DNA of 64,000 nucleotides from Arthrobacter sp. ZGTC131 (GTDB lineage: Bacteria > Actinomycetota > Actinomycetes > Actinomycetales > Micrococcaceae), in contig NZ_PJIK01000005.1 in NCBI RefSeq assembly GCF_002929275.1, positions 62,001-126,000 of the forward strand. The letters are read 5' to 3'. Shown here in pieces: positions 1-9,483 of this stretch; the stretch's first letter is position 1; every line of letters starts with the position of its first letter. The notes beneath the pieces are model-generated. The model was not told the origin of the DNA. It did no database searches and saw only the letters and a program-made list of their open reading frames with translations. The position numbers were made by a program, and so were the translations under genes.

Positions 1-2
1 AC

Positions 3-1607
3 TGCCAGGGCGCCAGCGGCGCCTCCTCGCACATGATCCACGGAGGCATCCGCTACCTCGAAAACGGAGAGTTCCGCCTCGTCCGGGAATCCGTCGTGGA
101 GCGCAACCGGCTCCTGCGGATTGCGCCGCACTATGTGAAACCCCTGCAGACCACCATTCCGATCTTCAGCACCTTCTCCGGCGTCCTCGCGGCGCCGCTG
201 CGGTTCCTGACACACAGGCAGCACGGCAAACCCAAGGAGCGCGGGGCCTTCCTGATCAAGCTGGGACTCAGCCTCTACGATTCCTTTTCCCGTGACGGCG
301 GAAACGTCCCGCGCCACAGGTTCCGTGGACGCAAGCGGGCGCTGGCCGAGTTGCCGATGCTGCACCCCGGCATCAAGTACGCTGCCACCTACTTCGACGC
401 CTCGGTCCATAACCCTGAGCGCCTCACCCTCGACGTGCTCCAGGACGGCGAGAAGGCCGGCGGAAACGCCGGTGCGTGGAAAGCGGGGAGCAGCGCCCGT
501 GCCAGCAACTACCTTTCGCTGGCCTCCATCAAAGCCAGCGGACCCGGTTCCAGCACGGTGGAACTCCGCGATGAACTGACGGGCGAGGTCTTTGACTTCA
601 CCGCGGATGTCATCGTCAATACCACCGGTGCCTGGGTCGACCTCACCAACCAGGCGATGGGAGCGCCGACGTCCTTCATGGGCGGCACCAAGGGCTCGCA
701 CATCGTGCTGGACCACCCCGGGCTGCTGGCCGCCTGCGACGGCCGCGAGATCTTCTTCGAACACACTGACGGCCGGATCGTCCTGATCTACCCCATGGGA
801 GACCGCGTGCTGGTGGGAACCACGGACGTGGACGCCGACATGGCCCAGGACGCCGTCTGCACCGAAGCCGAAATCGACTACTTCTTCGACCTCATCGGCC
901 ACGTCTTCCCCGACGTCGCCGTCGACCGGGGGCAGATCGTCTACACGTTCTCGGGCGTCCGGCCCCTGCCCAGGCACGACGCCACCCAGCCTGGTTTTGT
1001 TTCCCGGGACTACCGCATCGAACGGCGGGCGCCGGACGCCGGCGGCAGCGGCGCCGTCGTCCTCAGCCTCGTGGGCGGCAAATGGACCACGTTCCGGGCC
1101 TTGGCCGAACACCTGAGCAACGACGTTCTTGCGGAACTGGCCATCGAACGTAAAGTCTCGACGGCGGACCTCGCCATCGGCGGCGGCGCCGGCTTCCCCG
1201 ACAGTGACGCCGGAATCCAGAAGTGGATCAAGGCGCACATGACCGCGGACCGCGACGCCGACCGCGTGGCAGGTCTCCTGACCCGCTACGGAACCCGCGC
1301 CGGCGAGGTCATGGGCTACCTCGACGGCGGTCCTGACAGCCTGCTGCGTTCCACGCGGGAACTCAGCGCCCGCGAGCTGGAGTACATGGCAGCCAACGAG
1401 CAGATCGGCCGCCTCGTGGATGTCCTGATCCGCCGCACCTCCCTTGCCTTCCGCGGCCTGGTCACCGGTGAGCTGCTGAACGAGATGGCCGACATCCTGG
1501 CGGCCCCGCTCGGCTGGGATGCGGCAGACCAGGCAGCCGAGATCCACCACGCGCAGGAGGTGCTCAAGCGATACCACGGCGTCGAGGTCCACAGCCTCGT
1601 CTCCTGA
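3..1607 (+). CDS. glpD: Glycerol-3-phosphate dehydrogenase, 5'-truncated by window edge
   Basis: FAD-dependent glycerol-3-phosphate dehydrogenase, which oxidises glycerol-3-phosphate to dihydroxyacetone phosphate and passes electrons to the membrane quinone pool. The frame is open from base 3, and residues before the first ATG (GASGASSHMIHGGIRYLE) match the conserved post-FAD-loop segment of GlpD, so the N-terminal Rossmann GxGxxG lies outside the window and the ATG at 33 is not the real start. The C-terminal alpha-helical DAO_C domain is present at the end. A Gly/Ala-rich stretch near residues 150-165 looks like a lineage-specific insertion. glpF and glpK follow on the same strand, and a hairpin separates glpD from glpF. 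Confidence 0.93.
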   Translation, partial: CQGASGASSHMIHGGIRYLENGEFRLVRESVVERNRLLRIAPHYVKPLQTTIPIFSTFSGVLAAPLRFLTHRQHGKPKERGAFLIKLGLSLYDSFSRDGGNVPRHRFRGRKRALAELPMLHPGIKYAATYFDASVHNPERLTLDVLQDGEKAGGNAGAWKAGSSARASNYLSLASIKASGPGSSTVELRDELTGEVFDFTADVIVNTTGAWVDLTNQAMGAPTSFMGGTKGSHIVLDHPGLLAACDGREIFFEHTDGRIVLIYPMGDRVLVGTTDVDADMAQDAVCTEAEIDYFFDLIGHVFPDVAVDRGQIVYTFSGVRPLPRHDATQPGFVSRDYRIERRAPDAGGSGAVVLSLVGGKWTTFRALAEHLSNDVLAELAIERKVSTADLAIGGGAGFPDSDAGIQKWIKAHMTADRDADRVAGLLTRYGTRAGEVMGYLDGGPDSLLRSTRELSARELEYMAANEQIGRLVDVLIRRTSLAFRGLVTGELLNEMADILAAPLGWDAADQAAEIHHAQEVLKRYHGVEVHSLVS

Positions 1608-1628
1608 GCCAGGATCGACACAGATCCC

Positions 1629-1656
1629 GGCGCCCGGGCCGGGCCGCCCGGGCGCC
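1629..1656 (+). terminator. GC-rich hairpin after glpD
   Basis: Perfect 11-bp inverted repeat (GGCGCCCGGGC / GCCCGGGCGCC) with a 6-nt loop, 22 nt past the glpD stop. It has no T-tract, which is common for actinobacterial terminators. It suggests glpF has its own promoter in 1657-1780 or is expressed by read-through. Confidence 0.6.
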
Positions 1657-1780
1657 AGTGCCAGGCCGGATCGACGCACAGTCAACCCGGCCCGGCAGCG
1701 CCGTCAGCGCCAAAGCGGTGACGGCACAACCGTCCTTCCAACTGTCGAAGGACTGACAACAGAAAATAGAGGAGTCAAAG

Positions 1781-2527
1781 ATGTCTCTTGGATTGGTTTT
1801 TCTTTCCGAAGTATTCGGAACCGCGATGCTGACCCTGCTGGGTTGCGGCGTGGTGGCCAACGTTGCGCTGAAAGGCACGAAAGGCAACAACGGAGGATTC
1901 CTGATGGTCACATGGGGATGGGGCATCGCCGTGTTCGCCGGCGTCTACGTTGCCGCGCAGTCCGGCGCCCACCTGAACCCGGCCGTGACCCTGGGCCTGC
2001 TGGTCAACCGCAAGAGCGAGTATGCCCCCGGCGTCCCTGTGGACTTCGCATCCACCTTCACCTACTTCGGCGCGGAGTTGCTTGGGGCGTTCCTGGGTGC
2101 CGTGGTCGCCTGGCTCGCGCACAAGCAGCACTTCGACGCTGAGCCCGAGCCTGCCAACAAACTCGGGGTTTTCTCCACCGGCCCTGCCATCCGTTCCACC
2201 CCCTGGAACCTGATCACGGAAATCATCGGCACCTTTGTGCTGGTCTTCGTCATCCTCACCTTCGGCGGAACGCCGTCGGGACTTGGCCCGCTGGCCGTGG
2301 CCCTTCTGGTCGTCGGCATCGGTGTGTCACTGGGCGGCCCCACCGGCTACGCCATCAACCCGGCCCGCGACCTCGGGCCCCGCATCGCGCACGCCGTTCT
2401 CCCCATCAAGGGCAAGGGATCCAGCGACTGGAGCTACTCCTGGATCCCGGTGGTGGGCCCGCTGATCGGCGGAGCCCTGGCCGGCCTGGTCGGGTGGCTT
2501 CCGATCGTCTTCACCGCGGCCACATAA
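1781..2527 (+). CDS. glpF: Glycerol facilitator (MIP/aquaporin family)
   Basis: Membrane channel for facilitated glycerol entry. The 248-residue protein has the six-helix MIP architecture with both NPA boxes: LNPAVT (N66-A68) and INPARD (N193-A195). The Asp directly after the second NPA-Arg is characteristic of aquaglyceroporins rather than water-selective aquaporins. The start is ATG with a strong GAGGAG ribosome site at 1768-1773. It lies between glpD and glpK, so imported glycerol would be trapped by the kinase and oxidised by GlpD. Confidence 0.93.
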   Translation: MSLGLVFLSEVFGTAMLTLLGCGVVANVALKGTKGNNGGFLMVTWGWGIAVFAGVYVAAQSGAHLNPAVTLGLLVNRKSEYAPGVPVDFASTFTYFGAELLGAFLGAVVAWLAHKQHFDAEPEPANKLGVFSTGPAIRSTPWNLITEIIGTFVLVFVILTFGGTPSGLGPLAVALLVVGIGVSLGGPTGYAINPARDLGPRIAHAVLPIKGKGSSDWSYSWIPVVGPLIGGALAGLVGWLPIVFTAAT

Positions 2528-2620
2528 CGCCTGATTCACTGCACGACGCCGGCCACACACCGCTTTCAGTTCTCTTACGCACGTTTCCTCATTAGCAAGC
2601 ACCACGACAAGGACGTCATC

Positions 2621-4135
2621 ATGAGCCAATACGTAATCGCCATCGACCAGGGCACCACCAGCACCCGCGCCATCGTCTTCGACCAGAGCGGCAGTATTGT
2701 CTCCTCCGGGCAGATGGAACACGAGCAGATTTTCCCTCAGGCCGGCTGGGTTGAACATGACCCCGCCGAGATCTGGGACAACACCCGCGAGGTCGTTGGT
2801 TCCGCGCTGTCCAAGGCGAACCTGACGCGGCACGACATCGCCGCCGTCGGCATCACCAACCAGCGTGAGACGGCGGTGGTCTGGGACAAGACCACCGGCC
2901 AGCCGATCTACAACGCCATCGTGTGGCAGGACACCCGGACCCAGCCGATCGTGGATGAGCTGGCACGCGACGGCGGAGCGGACCGTTTCAAGCAGAAAGT
3001 CGGCCTGCCGCTGGCCACCTATTTCTCCGGTACCAAGATCAAGTGGATCCTGGACAATGTCGACGGCGCCCGGGCCAAGGCCGAGGCCGGGGACCTTGTC
3101 TTCGGCAACACGGACTGCTGGGTTCTGTGGAACCTGACAGGCGGCGTCGACGGTGGCGTGCATGTCACCGACGTCACCAACGCCTCCCGGACGCTGTTCA
3201 TGGACCTCGACACGTTGCAGTGGGACGAGGAAATCCTGGGCATCTTCGGGGTTCCGGTGACCATGATGCCGGCCATCAAGTCCTCATCCGAGGTCTACGG
3301 CACCGTCCACACCTCGCAGCTGCTGCGCGAGGTTCCCGTGGCAGGCATTCTGGGCGACCAGCAGGCGGCCACGTTCGGCCAGGCGGCATTCCAGACAGGC
3401 GAAGCGAAGAACACCTACGGCACGGGCTGCTTCCTGATCTTCAACACCGGCGAGGAGATCGTCCACTCCAAGAACGGGCTCCTGACCACTGTCGGATACA
3501 AGCTGGGAGACGCGCCGACCCACTACGCGCTGGAAGGGTCGATCGCCGTCACCGGTTCGCTCATCCAGTGGCTGCGTGACAACCTCGGCCTGATCAGCAC
3601 CGCCCCGGAAGTGGAGACCCTGGCGGCCGCCGTCCCGGACAACGGCGGCGTGTACATCGTTCCTGCCTTCTCGGGCCTCTTCGCGCCGTACTGGCGCTCG
3701 GACGCCCGCGGCGCCATGGTGGGACTGACGCGGTTTGTCAACAAGAACCACATTGCCAGGGCCGCGCTGGAGGCCACTGCCTTCCAGACCCGCGAGGTGC
3801 TGGACGCGGTCAACGCTGACTCGGGCGTGCCGCTCACCGAGCTGAAGGTCGACGGCGGGATGGTCGCCAACGATGCCCTCATGCAGTTCCAGGCGGACAT
3901 CCTGGGCGTCCCGGTCATCCGTCCGAAGGTGGTGGAGACCACCGCCCTGGGCGCCGCCTACGCGGCGGGCCTCGCCGTCGGCTTCTGGAAGGACCTCGGC
4001 GAGCTTTCCGCCAACTGGTCCGAGGACAAGCGGTGGGAGCCGGCGATGGACCCGGCAGAGCAGGACCGGCAGCTGCGGCTGTGGAAGAAGGCCGTCACCA
4101 AGGCCATGGACTGGGTGGACGAGGACGTGAGGTAG
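2621..4135 (+). CDS. glpK: Glycerol kinase
   Basis: ATP-dependent glycerol kinase of the FGGY family, 504 residues, full length. The N-terminal phosphate-binding loop [13 protein letters not shown] is at residues 9-21, and the second FGGY signature region, with [13 protein letters not shown], lies near residues 242-254. It makes glycerol-3-phosphate, the substrate of the upstream GlpD. The ATG is preceded by AAGGA at a short distance. Only 93 nt separate it from glpF, with no terminator seen, so the two are probably co-transcribed. Confidence 0.96.
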   Translation: MSQYVIAIDQGTTSTRAIVFDQSGSIVSSGQMEHEQIFPQAGWVEHDPAEIWDNTREVVGSALSKANLTRHDIAAVGITNQRETAVVWDKTTGQPIYNAIVWQDTRTQPIVDELARDGGADRFKQKVGLPLATYFSGTKIKWILDNVDGARAKAEAGDLVFGNTDCWVLWNLTGGVDGGVHVTDVTNASRTLFMDLDTLQWDEEILGIFGVPVTMMPAIKSSSEVYGTVHTSQLLREVPVAGILGDQQAATFGQAAFQTGEAKNTYGTGCFLIFNTGEEIVHSKNGLLTTVGYKLGDAPTHYALEGSIAVTGSLIQWLRDNLGLISTAPEVETLAAAVPDNGGVYIVPAFSGLFAPYWRSDARGAMVGLTRFVNKNHIARAALEATAFQTREVLDAVNADSGVPLTELKVDGGMVANDALMQFQADILGVPVIRPKVVETTALGAAYAAGLAVGFWKDLGELSANWSEDKRWEPAMDPAEQDRQLRLWKKAVTKAMDWVDEDVR

Positions 4136-4148
4136 GCCGGCGGATAAG

Positions 4149-4178
4149 CCCGGATCCGTGAACTGTCACGGATCCGGG
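4149..4178 (+). terminator. glpK transcription terminator
   Basis: Perfect 12-bp inverted repeat CCCGGATCCGTG / CACGGATCCGGG with a 6-nt loop, 14 nt beyond the glpK stop. It isolates the glycerol genes from the leuS leader. Confidence 0.75.
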
Positions 4179-4317
4179 CAGCCGTTGTGCCCGGAAGCTA
4201 CCGGGTGTTGCGACTTCGGCGGGAGGAGTGTTGGCGCAGACGGTGCGGCTGGCCCTGCATGCGTGCCGGTCCGGTGTTCGTGCACCATGATTCCCCCGGA
4301 GACGCTAAGGTAGAACT

Positions 4318-4344
4318 ATGCGTGCGATCCTCCTGCTTAGCTAG
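4318..4344 (+). CDS. leuS leader peptide, leucine-rich (8 aa)
   Basis: Tiny ORF encoding MRAILLLS, with three consecutive Leu codons (CTC CTG CTT) and then Ser and stop. It sits about 150 nt upstream of leuS, and terminator-like hairpins follow at once. A TANNNT box (TAAGGT, 4306-4311) lies exactly 6 nt before the ATG, as expected for a leaderless transcript. The same bases contain AAGG with 7-nt spacing and could instead act as a ribosome site. The peptide closely resembles the leader in front of leuA in this window (MRAELLLLS...). It was too short for ORF calling, and recognition rests on codon content, context and the paralogous copy. Inferred role: ribosome stalling when leucyl-tRNA is scarce. 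Confidence 0.72.
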   Translation: MRAILLLS

Positions 4345-4410
4345 CCGCCCGGTATCCCGGATATACGGACTACCGAGCGGCCGCCCCTCCATGTCGAGGG
4401 GCTTTTGTGT
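4344..4410 (+). promoter_or_regulatory. leuS attenuator: leader hairpin plus terminator
   Basis: Two hairpins follow the leader ORF. The first pairs GCCGC-C-CGGTA (4344-4354) with TACCG-A-GCGGC (4371-4381), with a single mismatch, and begins at the leader stop codon. The second is an intrinsic-terminator shape: GCCCCTC (4383-4389), loop CATGTC, GAGGGGC (4396-4402), then TTTTGTGTGT. Only the terminator has a T-run. I infer that a ribosome held on the Leu codons changes which hairpins form, raising leuS transcription when charged tRNA-Leu is low. The alternative antiterminator pairing cannot be assigned by eye. Confidence 0.62.
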
Positions 4411-4493
4411 GTCCGGGACGCATTCCCGGCGGGCGGCAGGGGATCAGACCGTTGTGACAGACAGACGTCATGACAGAACAGAAGAGGGCAGCA

Positions 4494-7025
4494 GTGAGCG
4501 TTCAGCCGGAGACCGAGACCGGAACAACAGCAGGTGGAGCGGAAAGCCCCGAGGAGGGCGCCTACAGCTTCGCGGCAATGGAGGCCAAATGGCCGCAGGT
4601 GTGGGAGGACCTCAAGGTCTTCACACCGGCCGACGACGGCTCCCGCGAGCGCCGCTACGTGCTGGACATGTTCCCCTACCCGTCCGGCGACCTCCACATG
4701 GGCCACGCCGAGGCGTTTGCCATGGGCGACGTCGTGGCACGGTACCTGCGCCAGCAGGGATACGACGTTCTGCACCCGATCGGGTGGGATTCCTTCGGCC
4801 TGCCGGCGGAGAACGCCGCGATCAAGCGAAACGCCCACCCGAGCGAGTGGACGTACGCCAACATCGACACCCAGGCGGCCTCGTTCAAGCGCTACGCCAT
4901 CTCTGCTGACTGGTCCCGCAGGCTGCACACGTCCGACCCCGAGTACTACCGCTGGACCCAGTGGCTGTTCAAGCGTTTCTACGAGCGCGGCCTCGCCTAC
5001 CGCAAGGATTCGCCGGTCAACTGGTGCCCCAAGGACCTGACCGTGCTGGCCAACGAGCAGGTAGTCAACGGCGCCTGCGAGCGCTGCGGCACGGCCGTAA
5101 CCAAGAAGTCGCTGAACCAGTGGTATTTCAAGATCACCGACTACGCGGACAGGCTGCTGGACGATATGTCCGAGCTGCAGGGGCACTGGCCCGAGCGGGT
5201 ACTGGCCATGCAGCGGAACTGGATCGGTCGCTCCGAGGGCGCGCACGTCCGGTTCGTGATCGAGGCATCCGACGGACGCGCCGAACGCGAAGTCACCGTC
5301 TTCACCACGCGTCCGGACACCCTGTACGGCTCGACCTTCTTTGTCGTGGCCGCGGACGCGCACCTGGCCCTGGACCTGGTCACCCCCGAACACCACGACG
5401 CCCTCATGGCCTACCGTGAAAAGATCAAGGCCCTCTCGGACATCGAGCGCCAGTCCACCGAGCGCGAAAAGACCGGCGTGTTCACCGGCCGCTACGCCAT
5501 CAATCCCCTGAACGGTGAAAAGCTGCCGGTCTGGGCAGCGGACTACGTCCTGGCCGACTACGGCACCGGCGCCATCATGGCCGTGCCCGCGCACGACCAG
5601 CGCGACCTTGACTTCGCCAAGGAGTTCGGCCTGCCTGTGCGCGCGGTGCTGGACACCGGCGAAGAGGATCCCGCCGTCTCCGGCAAGGCAACGGCGGGCG
5701 AAGGTACGCTGATCAACTCCGGTCCGCTCGACGGCCTGCCCAAGGCAGAGGCCATCCGGGCCGCCGTCGAAATCCTCGGCCAACAGGGCACCGGCGAGAA
5801 GTTCGTGAACTTCCGGCTGCGTGACTGGCTGCTGAGCCGCCAGCGTTTCTGGGGCACGCCCATCCCCATCATCCACTGTGCCGAGTGCGGCGAAGTGCCG
5901 GTGCCCGACGAGCAACTGCCGGTCACCCTTCCGGAGGACCTGCGTGGCGAGGCGCTGTCCCCGAGGGGCACCTCCCCGCTGGCGGCGGCCGCCGAATGGG
6001 TCAATGTCGAGTGCCCGAACTGCGGCCGTGCAGCCCAGCGGGACACGGACACCATGGACACCTTCGTGGACTCGTCCTGGTATTTCCTGCGCTTCGTCTC
6101 CCCGCACTACACCGACGGTCCGTTCGATCCCGCGAAGATCAACGACTGGATGCCGGTGGGGCAGTATGTCGGCGGCGTCGAGCACGCCATCCTGCACCTG
6201 CTCTATGCCCGCTTCTTCACTAAGGTCATTCATGACATGGGACTGCTCGCTGCGGACGAGCCCTTCAGCGCGCTGCTGAACCAGGGCCAGGTGCTCAACG
6301 GCGGCAAGGCCATGAGCAAGTCGCTCGGCAACGGCGTGGACCTGGGCGAGCAACTGGACAAGTACGGCGTGGACGCCGTACGCCTCACCATGATCTTTGC
6401 GTCACCGCCCGAGGACGACGTCGACTGGGCCGATGTTTCGCCGTCGGGATCCGCCAAGTTCCTGGCGCGCGCCTGGCGGCTGGGGCAGGACGTGACCAGC
6501 GAGCCCGGCGTGGACTTCAGCACGGGTGACCGGGCGCTGCGCACCGTCACGCACAGGACCATCGCGGACGCCGCGGAACTGCTGGACAACAACAAGTTCA
6601 ACGTTGTTGTGGCCAAGCTCATGGAGCTGGTCAACGCCACCCGCAAAACCATAGACGCAGCCGCTGGCGCCGGCGGCGCCGATCCAGCCGTCCGCGAAGC
6701 GGCCGAGGCGGTGGCCGTGATCCTGAGCCTGTTCGCACCGTACACCGCCGAGGACATGTGGAACGTGCTGGGCCACCCGGCCTCGGTGGCCAACGCAGGC
6801 TGGCCCGCCCACGATGAGGCCCTGCTGGTGCAGGACACCATCACGGCTGTGGTCCAGGTCCAGGGCAAGGTCAGGGACAGGCTGGAAGTTTCGCCGGCAA
6901 TTTCCGAGGACGAGCTGCGCGAGCTTGCGCTGGCTTCGGAAAACGTCCAGCGCGCCCTCGACGGCCGCGGCATCCGGACGGTCATTGTGCGTGCGCCTAA
7001 ACTGGTGAACATCGTCCCGGCCTAG
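4494..7025 (+). CDS. leuS: Leucyl-tRNA synthetase
   Basis: Class Ia aminoacyl-tRNA synthetase charging tRNA-Leu. It has the HIGH-type motif HMGH at residues 68-71, a Cys-rich Zn insertion (CPKD...CERCG), the CP1 editing domain with TTRPDTLYG, the KMSKS-type motif KAMSKS near residue 605, and a C-terminal anticodon-binding region. I chose GTG 4494 because AGAGGG lies 5 nt upstream. An in-frame ATG at 4470 would add eight residues before the same reading frame, with no better ribosome site. Expression is probably controlled by the leucine leader peptide and attenuator just upstream. Confidence 0.95.
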   Translation: MSVQPETETGTTAGGAESPEEGAYSFAAMEAKWPQVWEDLKVFTPADDGSRERRYVLDMFPYPSGDLHMGHAEAFAMGDVVARYLRQQGYDVLHPIGWDSFGLPAENAAIKRNAHPSEWTYANIDTQAASFKRYAISADWSRRLHTSDPEYYRWTQWLFKRFYERGLAYRKDSPVNWCPKDLTVLANEQVVNGACERCGTAVTKKSLNQWYFKITDYADRLLDDMSELQGHWPERVLAMQRNWIGRSEGAHVRFVIEASDGRAEREVTVFTTRPDTLYGSTFFVVAADAHLALDLVTPEHHDALMAYREKIKALSDIERQSTEREKTGVFTGRYAINPLNGEKLPVWAADYVLADYGTGAIMAVPAHDQRDLDFAKEFGLPVRAVLDTGEEDPAVSGKATAGEGTLINSGPLDGLPKAEAIRAAVEILGQQGTGEKFVNFRLRDWLLSRQRFWGTPIPIIHCAECGEVPVPDEQLPVTLPEDLRGEALSPRGTSPLAAAAEWVNVECPNCGRAAQRDTDTMDTFVDSSWYFLRFVSPHYTDGPFDPAKINDWMPVGQYVGGVEHAILHLLYARFFTKVIHDMGLLAADEPFSALLNQGQVLNGGKAMSKSLGNGVDLGEQLDKYGVDAVRLTMIFASPPEDDVDWADVSPSGSAKFLARAWRLGQDVTSEPGVDFSTGDRALRTVTHRTIADAAELLDNNKFNVVVAKLMELVNATRKTIDAAAGAGGADPAVREAAEAVAVILSLFAPYTAEDMWNVLGHPASVANAGWPAHDEALLVQDTITAVVQVQGKVRDRLEVSPAISEDELRELALASENVQRALDGRGIRTVIVRAPKLVNIVPA

Positions 7026-7032
7026 CCGGGTT

Positions 7033-7059
7033 CCGGCCGCCGGCAATGCCGGCGGCCGG
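7033..7059 (+). terminator. leuS terminator-like palindrome
   Basis: Near-perfect 27-nt palindrome (CCGGCCGCCGGCA ... TGCCGGCGGCCGG) starting 8 nt after the leuS stop. It ends just before the AGGAGG of the DegV gene. Confidence 0.6.
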
Positions 7060-7081
7060 CCAGAACTGCAGGAGGTGTGCC

Positions 7082-8137
7082 GTGATCGACCGCGAACCGG
7101 CTGCCTGGCTGTGGCTGAAGGAACACCTCGTCCGTCTCCGCCAGGCCACCCGGCCGGGGCAGGCCCCCGCCTCGGGCGAGCCCGCCGTCGTCGTCCGCAC
7201 CGCTGTGGTGACCGACTCCGCCGCGGCGCTTCCCGCCGACTGGGTGAGGGCCTTCTCCATCAACGGCCGGCTGGCCGTTATTCCGATGCCCGTCATGGTG
7301 GGAGCGGAAATCTATGGCGAGGGCGAGGACGACATCGCCGAAACGATTGCCGTGGCATTGGCGGCCGCCACGCCGGTCAAGACGTCCCGGCCGTCGCCGG
7401 GGCAGTTCGAACAGGCCTACCGGGCGGCCGAACGGCACGGCTTCGAGTCCGTGGTGTCCGTCCATCTTTCCGGTGATCTGTCCGGCACGGCGGATGCCGC
7501 CCGCCTGGCGGCCGCACGGGTGAGCATCCCTGTCGAGGTACTGGACACGCGCACCGTGGGGATGGCCCAGGGGCTGGCGGTGCAGAGTGCGGTGGTGGCG
7601 GCGGCGGACGGCCGCAGTGCAGCCGAAGTGCGCAGCCTGGCTGAATCGCGCGCCGCCAAGACCAGGGTGTACTTCTACGTGCCCAGCCTGGAGCAGTTGC
7701 GCCGCGGCGGGCGGATCGGCGCGGCAGCGTCCCTGGTGGGGGCCATGTTTTCGATCAAGCCGATTCTTGCGGTCGACGGCGGCAAGATCGTTCCGCTGGA
7801 GAAGGTCCGTTCCGCTGCCAGAGCCGTTGCACGGCTGGAGGAGATCGTGGTCGCGGACGCCGCTGCGCGGCCGCCGGGAGAGGCCAGGGTGGCCATCCAC
7901 CACTTCGGCAACGAGGCGGAAGCCGAGCTCCTCGCGGCCCGGCTGGCGGCCGCCTTGCCGGACACTCCGCCGGCGCAGATCAGTTCACTGCCTGCCGTGC
8001 TGGCGGCCCACGCAGGCCTCGGCGTCCTGGCCGTGATCGTGGGTGAGAGCAGCACATCGCTGGCCGGTTCCCCCAATGCCTCGGACGCCGGACGCGAAGA
8101 GGAACGGGACCGGCCGGAGGAACCCGCTCAGGGGTAA
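7082..8137 (+). CDS. DegV family fatty-acid-binding protein
   Basis: DegV/EDD-fold protein of 351 residues. The family binds a fatty acid and in some bacteria supplies the FakB subunit of fatty-acid kinase. Visible family features are VVTDSAAALP in the first strand/loop, the TSRPSPGQF segment, SVHLSGDLSGT, DTRTVGMAQG, and the GRIG...SIKPIL motif of the C-terminal subdomain. GTG 7082 follows AGGAGG with good spacing. An upstream in-frame ATG at 7046 lies inside the leuS terminator hairpin and is rejected. No fakA kinase partner is in the window. A C-terminal Glu/Arg/Pro-rich tail is probably disordered. Confidence 0.88.
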   Translation: MIDREPAAWLWLKEHLVRLRQATRPGQAPASGEPAVVVRTAVVTDSAAALPADWVRAFSINGRLAVIPMPVMVGAEIYGEGEDDIAETIAVALAAATPVKTSRPSPGQFEQAYRAAERHGFESVVSVHLSGDLSGTADAARLAAARVSIPVEVLDTRTVGMAQGLAVQSAVVAAADGRSAAEVRSLAESRAAKTRVYFYVPSLEQLRRGGRIGAAASLVGAMFSIKPILAVDGGKIVPLEKVRSAARAVARLEEIVVADAAARPPGEARVAIHHFGNEAEAELLAARLAAALPDTPPAQISSLPAVLAAHAGLGVLAVIVGESSTSLAGSPNASDAGREEERDRPEEPAQG

Positions 8138-8210
8138 TGCGCTTTGGGCCGGGGTATGGCTGTGCCGGGTCGGTGGTAGTACAGTCTGGTCACCGACCAA
8201 GGAGGCTCCC

Positions 8211-8396
8211 ATGGGAATGCAGGTGCACCACGTCGCCCAGTTCGACAAGGACGTTGCCGGCGAAGTCACCAAATGGCTGAAGTACCTTAAAGGCCAGGTG
8301 ACACACGTCCAGTTCCTCACCACCACCGTTCCGGATCCCAAAGCCCCCGAGAAGTGGCGCGTGCAGTACGAGGCCTACATCACGTATCAGCAGTAG
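8211..8396 (+). CDS. Small hypothetical protein (61 aa)
   Basis: A 61-residue soluble protein with an excellent ribosome site (AAGGAGG, spacing 4-5) before ATG 8211. It has no signal peptide or membrane segment. The pattern, an amphipathic helix followed by a QVTHVQFLTTTV strand and a closing YEAYITYQ strand, resembles small Cse60-like alpha/beta proteins of Firmicutes, but this is a visual resemblance only. It stands alone between degV and comEA. Codon use matches its neighbours and the coding call is firm, but function is unknown. Confidence 0.75.
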   Translation: MGMQVHHVAQFDKDVAGEVTKWLKYLKGQVTHVQFLTTTVPDPKAPEKWRVQYEAYITYQQ

Positions 8397-8495
8397 TCGT
8401 ACCTGGCCGGTTTACGTGGCAGCGCGCCACCGGCGCTATCCACATAGGGGCGGAACGCCCTTCATGCCTCGTTGCCGGTCTCCTACGGTGGTGGT

Positions 8496-9482
8496 ATGTC
8501 ACGCCGGAGCGCTGGAACCGCAGCCAGCACTCTGCCGCGCGCCGTTGCAGCACGCCGATCGGACGCGGGGCGCGTAGCAGGCGGCCGGGCAGCCGACGGG
8601 CGTGCAGCGAGGCGGCTCGCGGCAACACTCGGGCCGCTGCCGGACGACCAAGGTGGCCGTGCGTCTGGACGCACCGCTCCCGGAATGCTGGACACAGGGG
8701 ACCTCCATGGCTTCAGTTACGGCGGCGGGACGGGAACCGCACCTGCCCCGGGGCCGGCCGACGGCGCGGGGGACGCGCGGCTCAGATGGCGGCTCGGGAT
8801 CCGTGCCGCGGTGCTGCTGGGGGTAGTGTCGTTGCTCGCCGGAGGCTGGTTCTGGTGGAGGGTTGCGACCACCGGCCCGGAAGTCATGCCGCTGAGCGCT
8901 GTCACCAGCGATGCAGCAGAAACGACTCCCTCGGATGCCCCGGGAACGGTCGGCGACGGCTCCGCCGCGGCCGCCGACGGCCAGGGAGACTCTGCAGTAA
9001 CGGTTGTGGTGCACGTCGCCGGTGCGGTCAAGAAGGCCGGCATCGTGGAACTGTCCCGGAACAGCCGCGTCCACCAGGCCATCGCGGCAGCGGGCGGCGC
9101 CACTCCGGCGGCTGACCTGAACCGGCTCAACCTCGCGTCCGTGCTGGAGGACGGCCAGAAGATCTATGTGCCCAGCCGTGGTGAAGCAGCGTCACCCGAA
9201 GCAGCGGTGGGAGGGGCGCCCTCGGAGGGAGGAGCGGGAGGCCCGGCCACATCCGGGGAGACAGGTGGTGGCGGCGGCTCGGCTCCGGGCGGCAAGGTGA
9301 ATCTGAACAGCGCCGGCGCCGAGGAACTCGAGGAGCTCCCAAAGGTCGGACCGGTGCTGGCCCAGCGCATCGTCGATTGGCGCAAGGAGCACGGGCCGTT
9401 CAAGACCGTCGAGGAAGTCGACGCCGTGGACGGCGTGGGTCCGAAAATGCTTGAAGCGCTCCTTCCGCTGCTGACCATCTGA
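8496..9482 (+). CDS. comEA: ComEA family DNA-binding competence protein
   Basis: Membrane-anchored DNA receptor for transformation, 328 residues. Order of parts: a basic, Arg/Ala-rich cytoplasmic N-terminus, one transmembrane helix near residues 103-122 (VLLGVVSLLAGGWFWW), an SLBB-like domain near 165-225 (VTVVVHVAGAVKKAG), a Gly/Ser/Ala linker, and C-terminal helix-hairpin-helix motifs (LNSAGAEELEELPKVGP, VDGVGPKMLEALLPL). comEC starts 2 nt after its stop. The start is uncertain: ATG 8496 has only a weak GGTGGTGG upstream, and an in-frame TTG at 8472 is possible. Confidence 0.88.
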   Translation: MSRRSAGTAASTLPRAVAARRSDAGRVAGGRAADGRAARRLAATLGPLPDDQGGRASGRTAPGMLDTGDLHGFSYGGGTGTAPAPGPADGAGDARLRWRLGIRAAVLLGVVSLLAGGWFWWRVATTGPEVMPLSAVTSDAAETTPSDAPGTVGDGSAAAADGQGDSAVTVVVHVAGAVKKAGIVELSRNSRVHQAIAAAGGATPAADLNRLNLASVLEDGQKIYVPSRGEAASPEAAVGGAPSEGGAGGPATSGETGGGGGSAPGGKVNLNSAGAEELEELPKVGPVLAQRIVDWRKEHGPFKTVEEVDAVDGVGPKMLEALLPLLTI

Positions 9483-9483
9483 A

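Noticed and set aside
4136-4493. T-box riboswitch in the leuS leader
   Set aside because: No T-box consensus (TGGNACCGCG-like) or specifier loop found; the leader instead has a Leu-rich micro-ORF.
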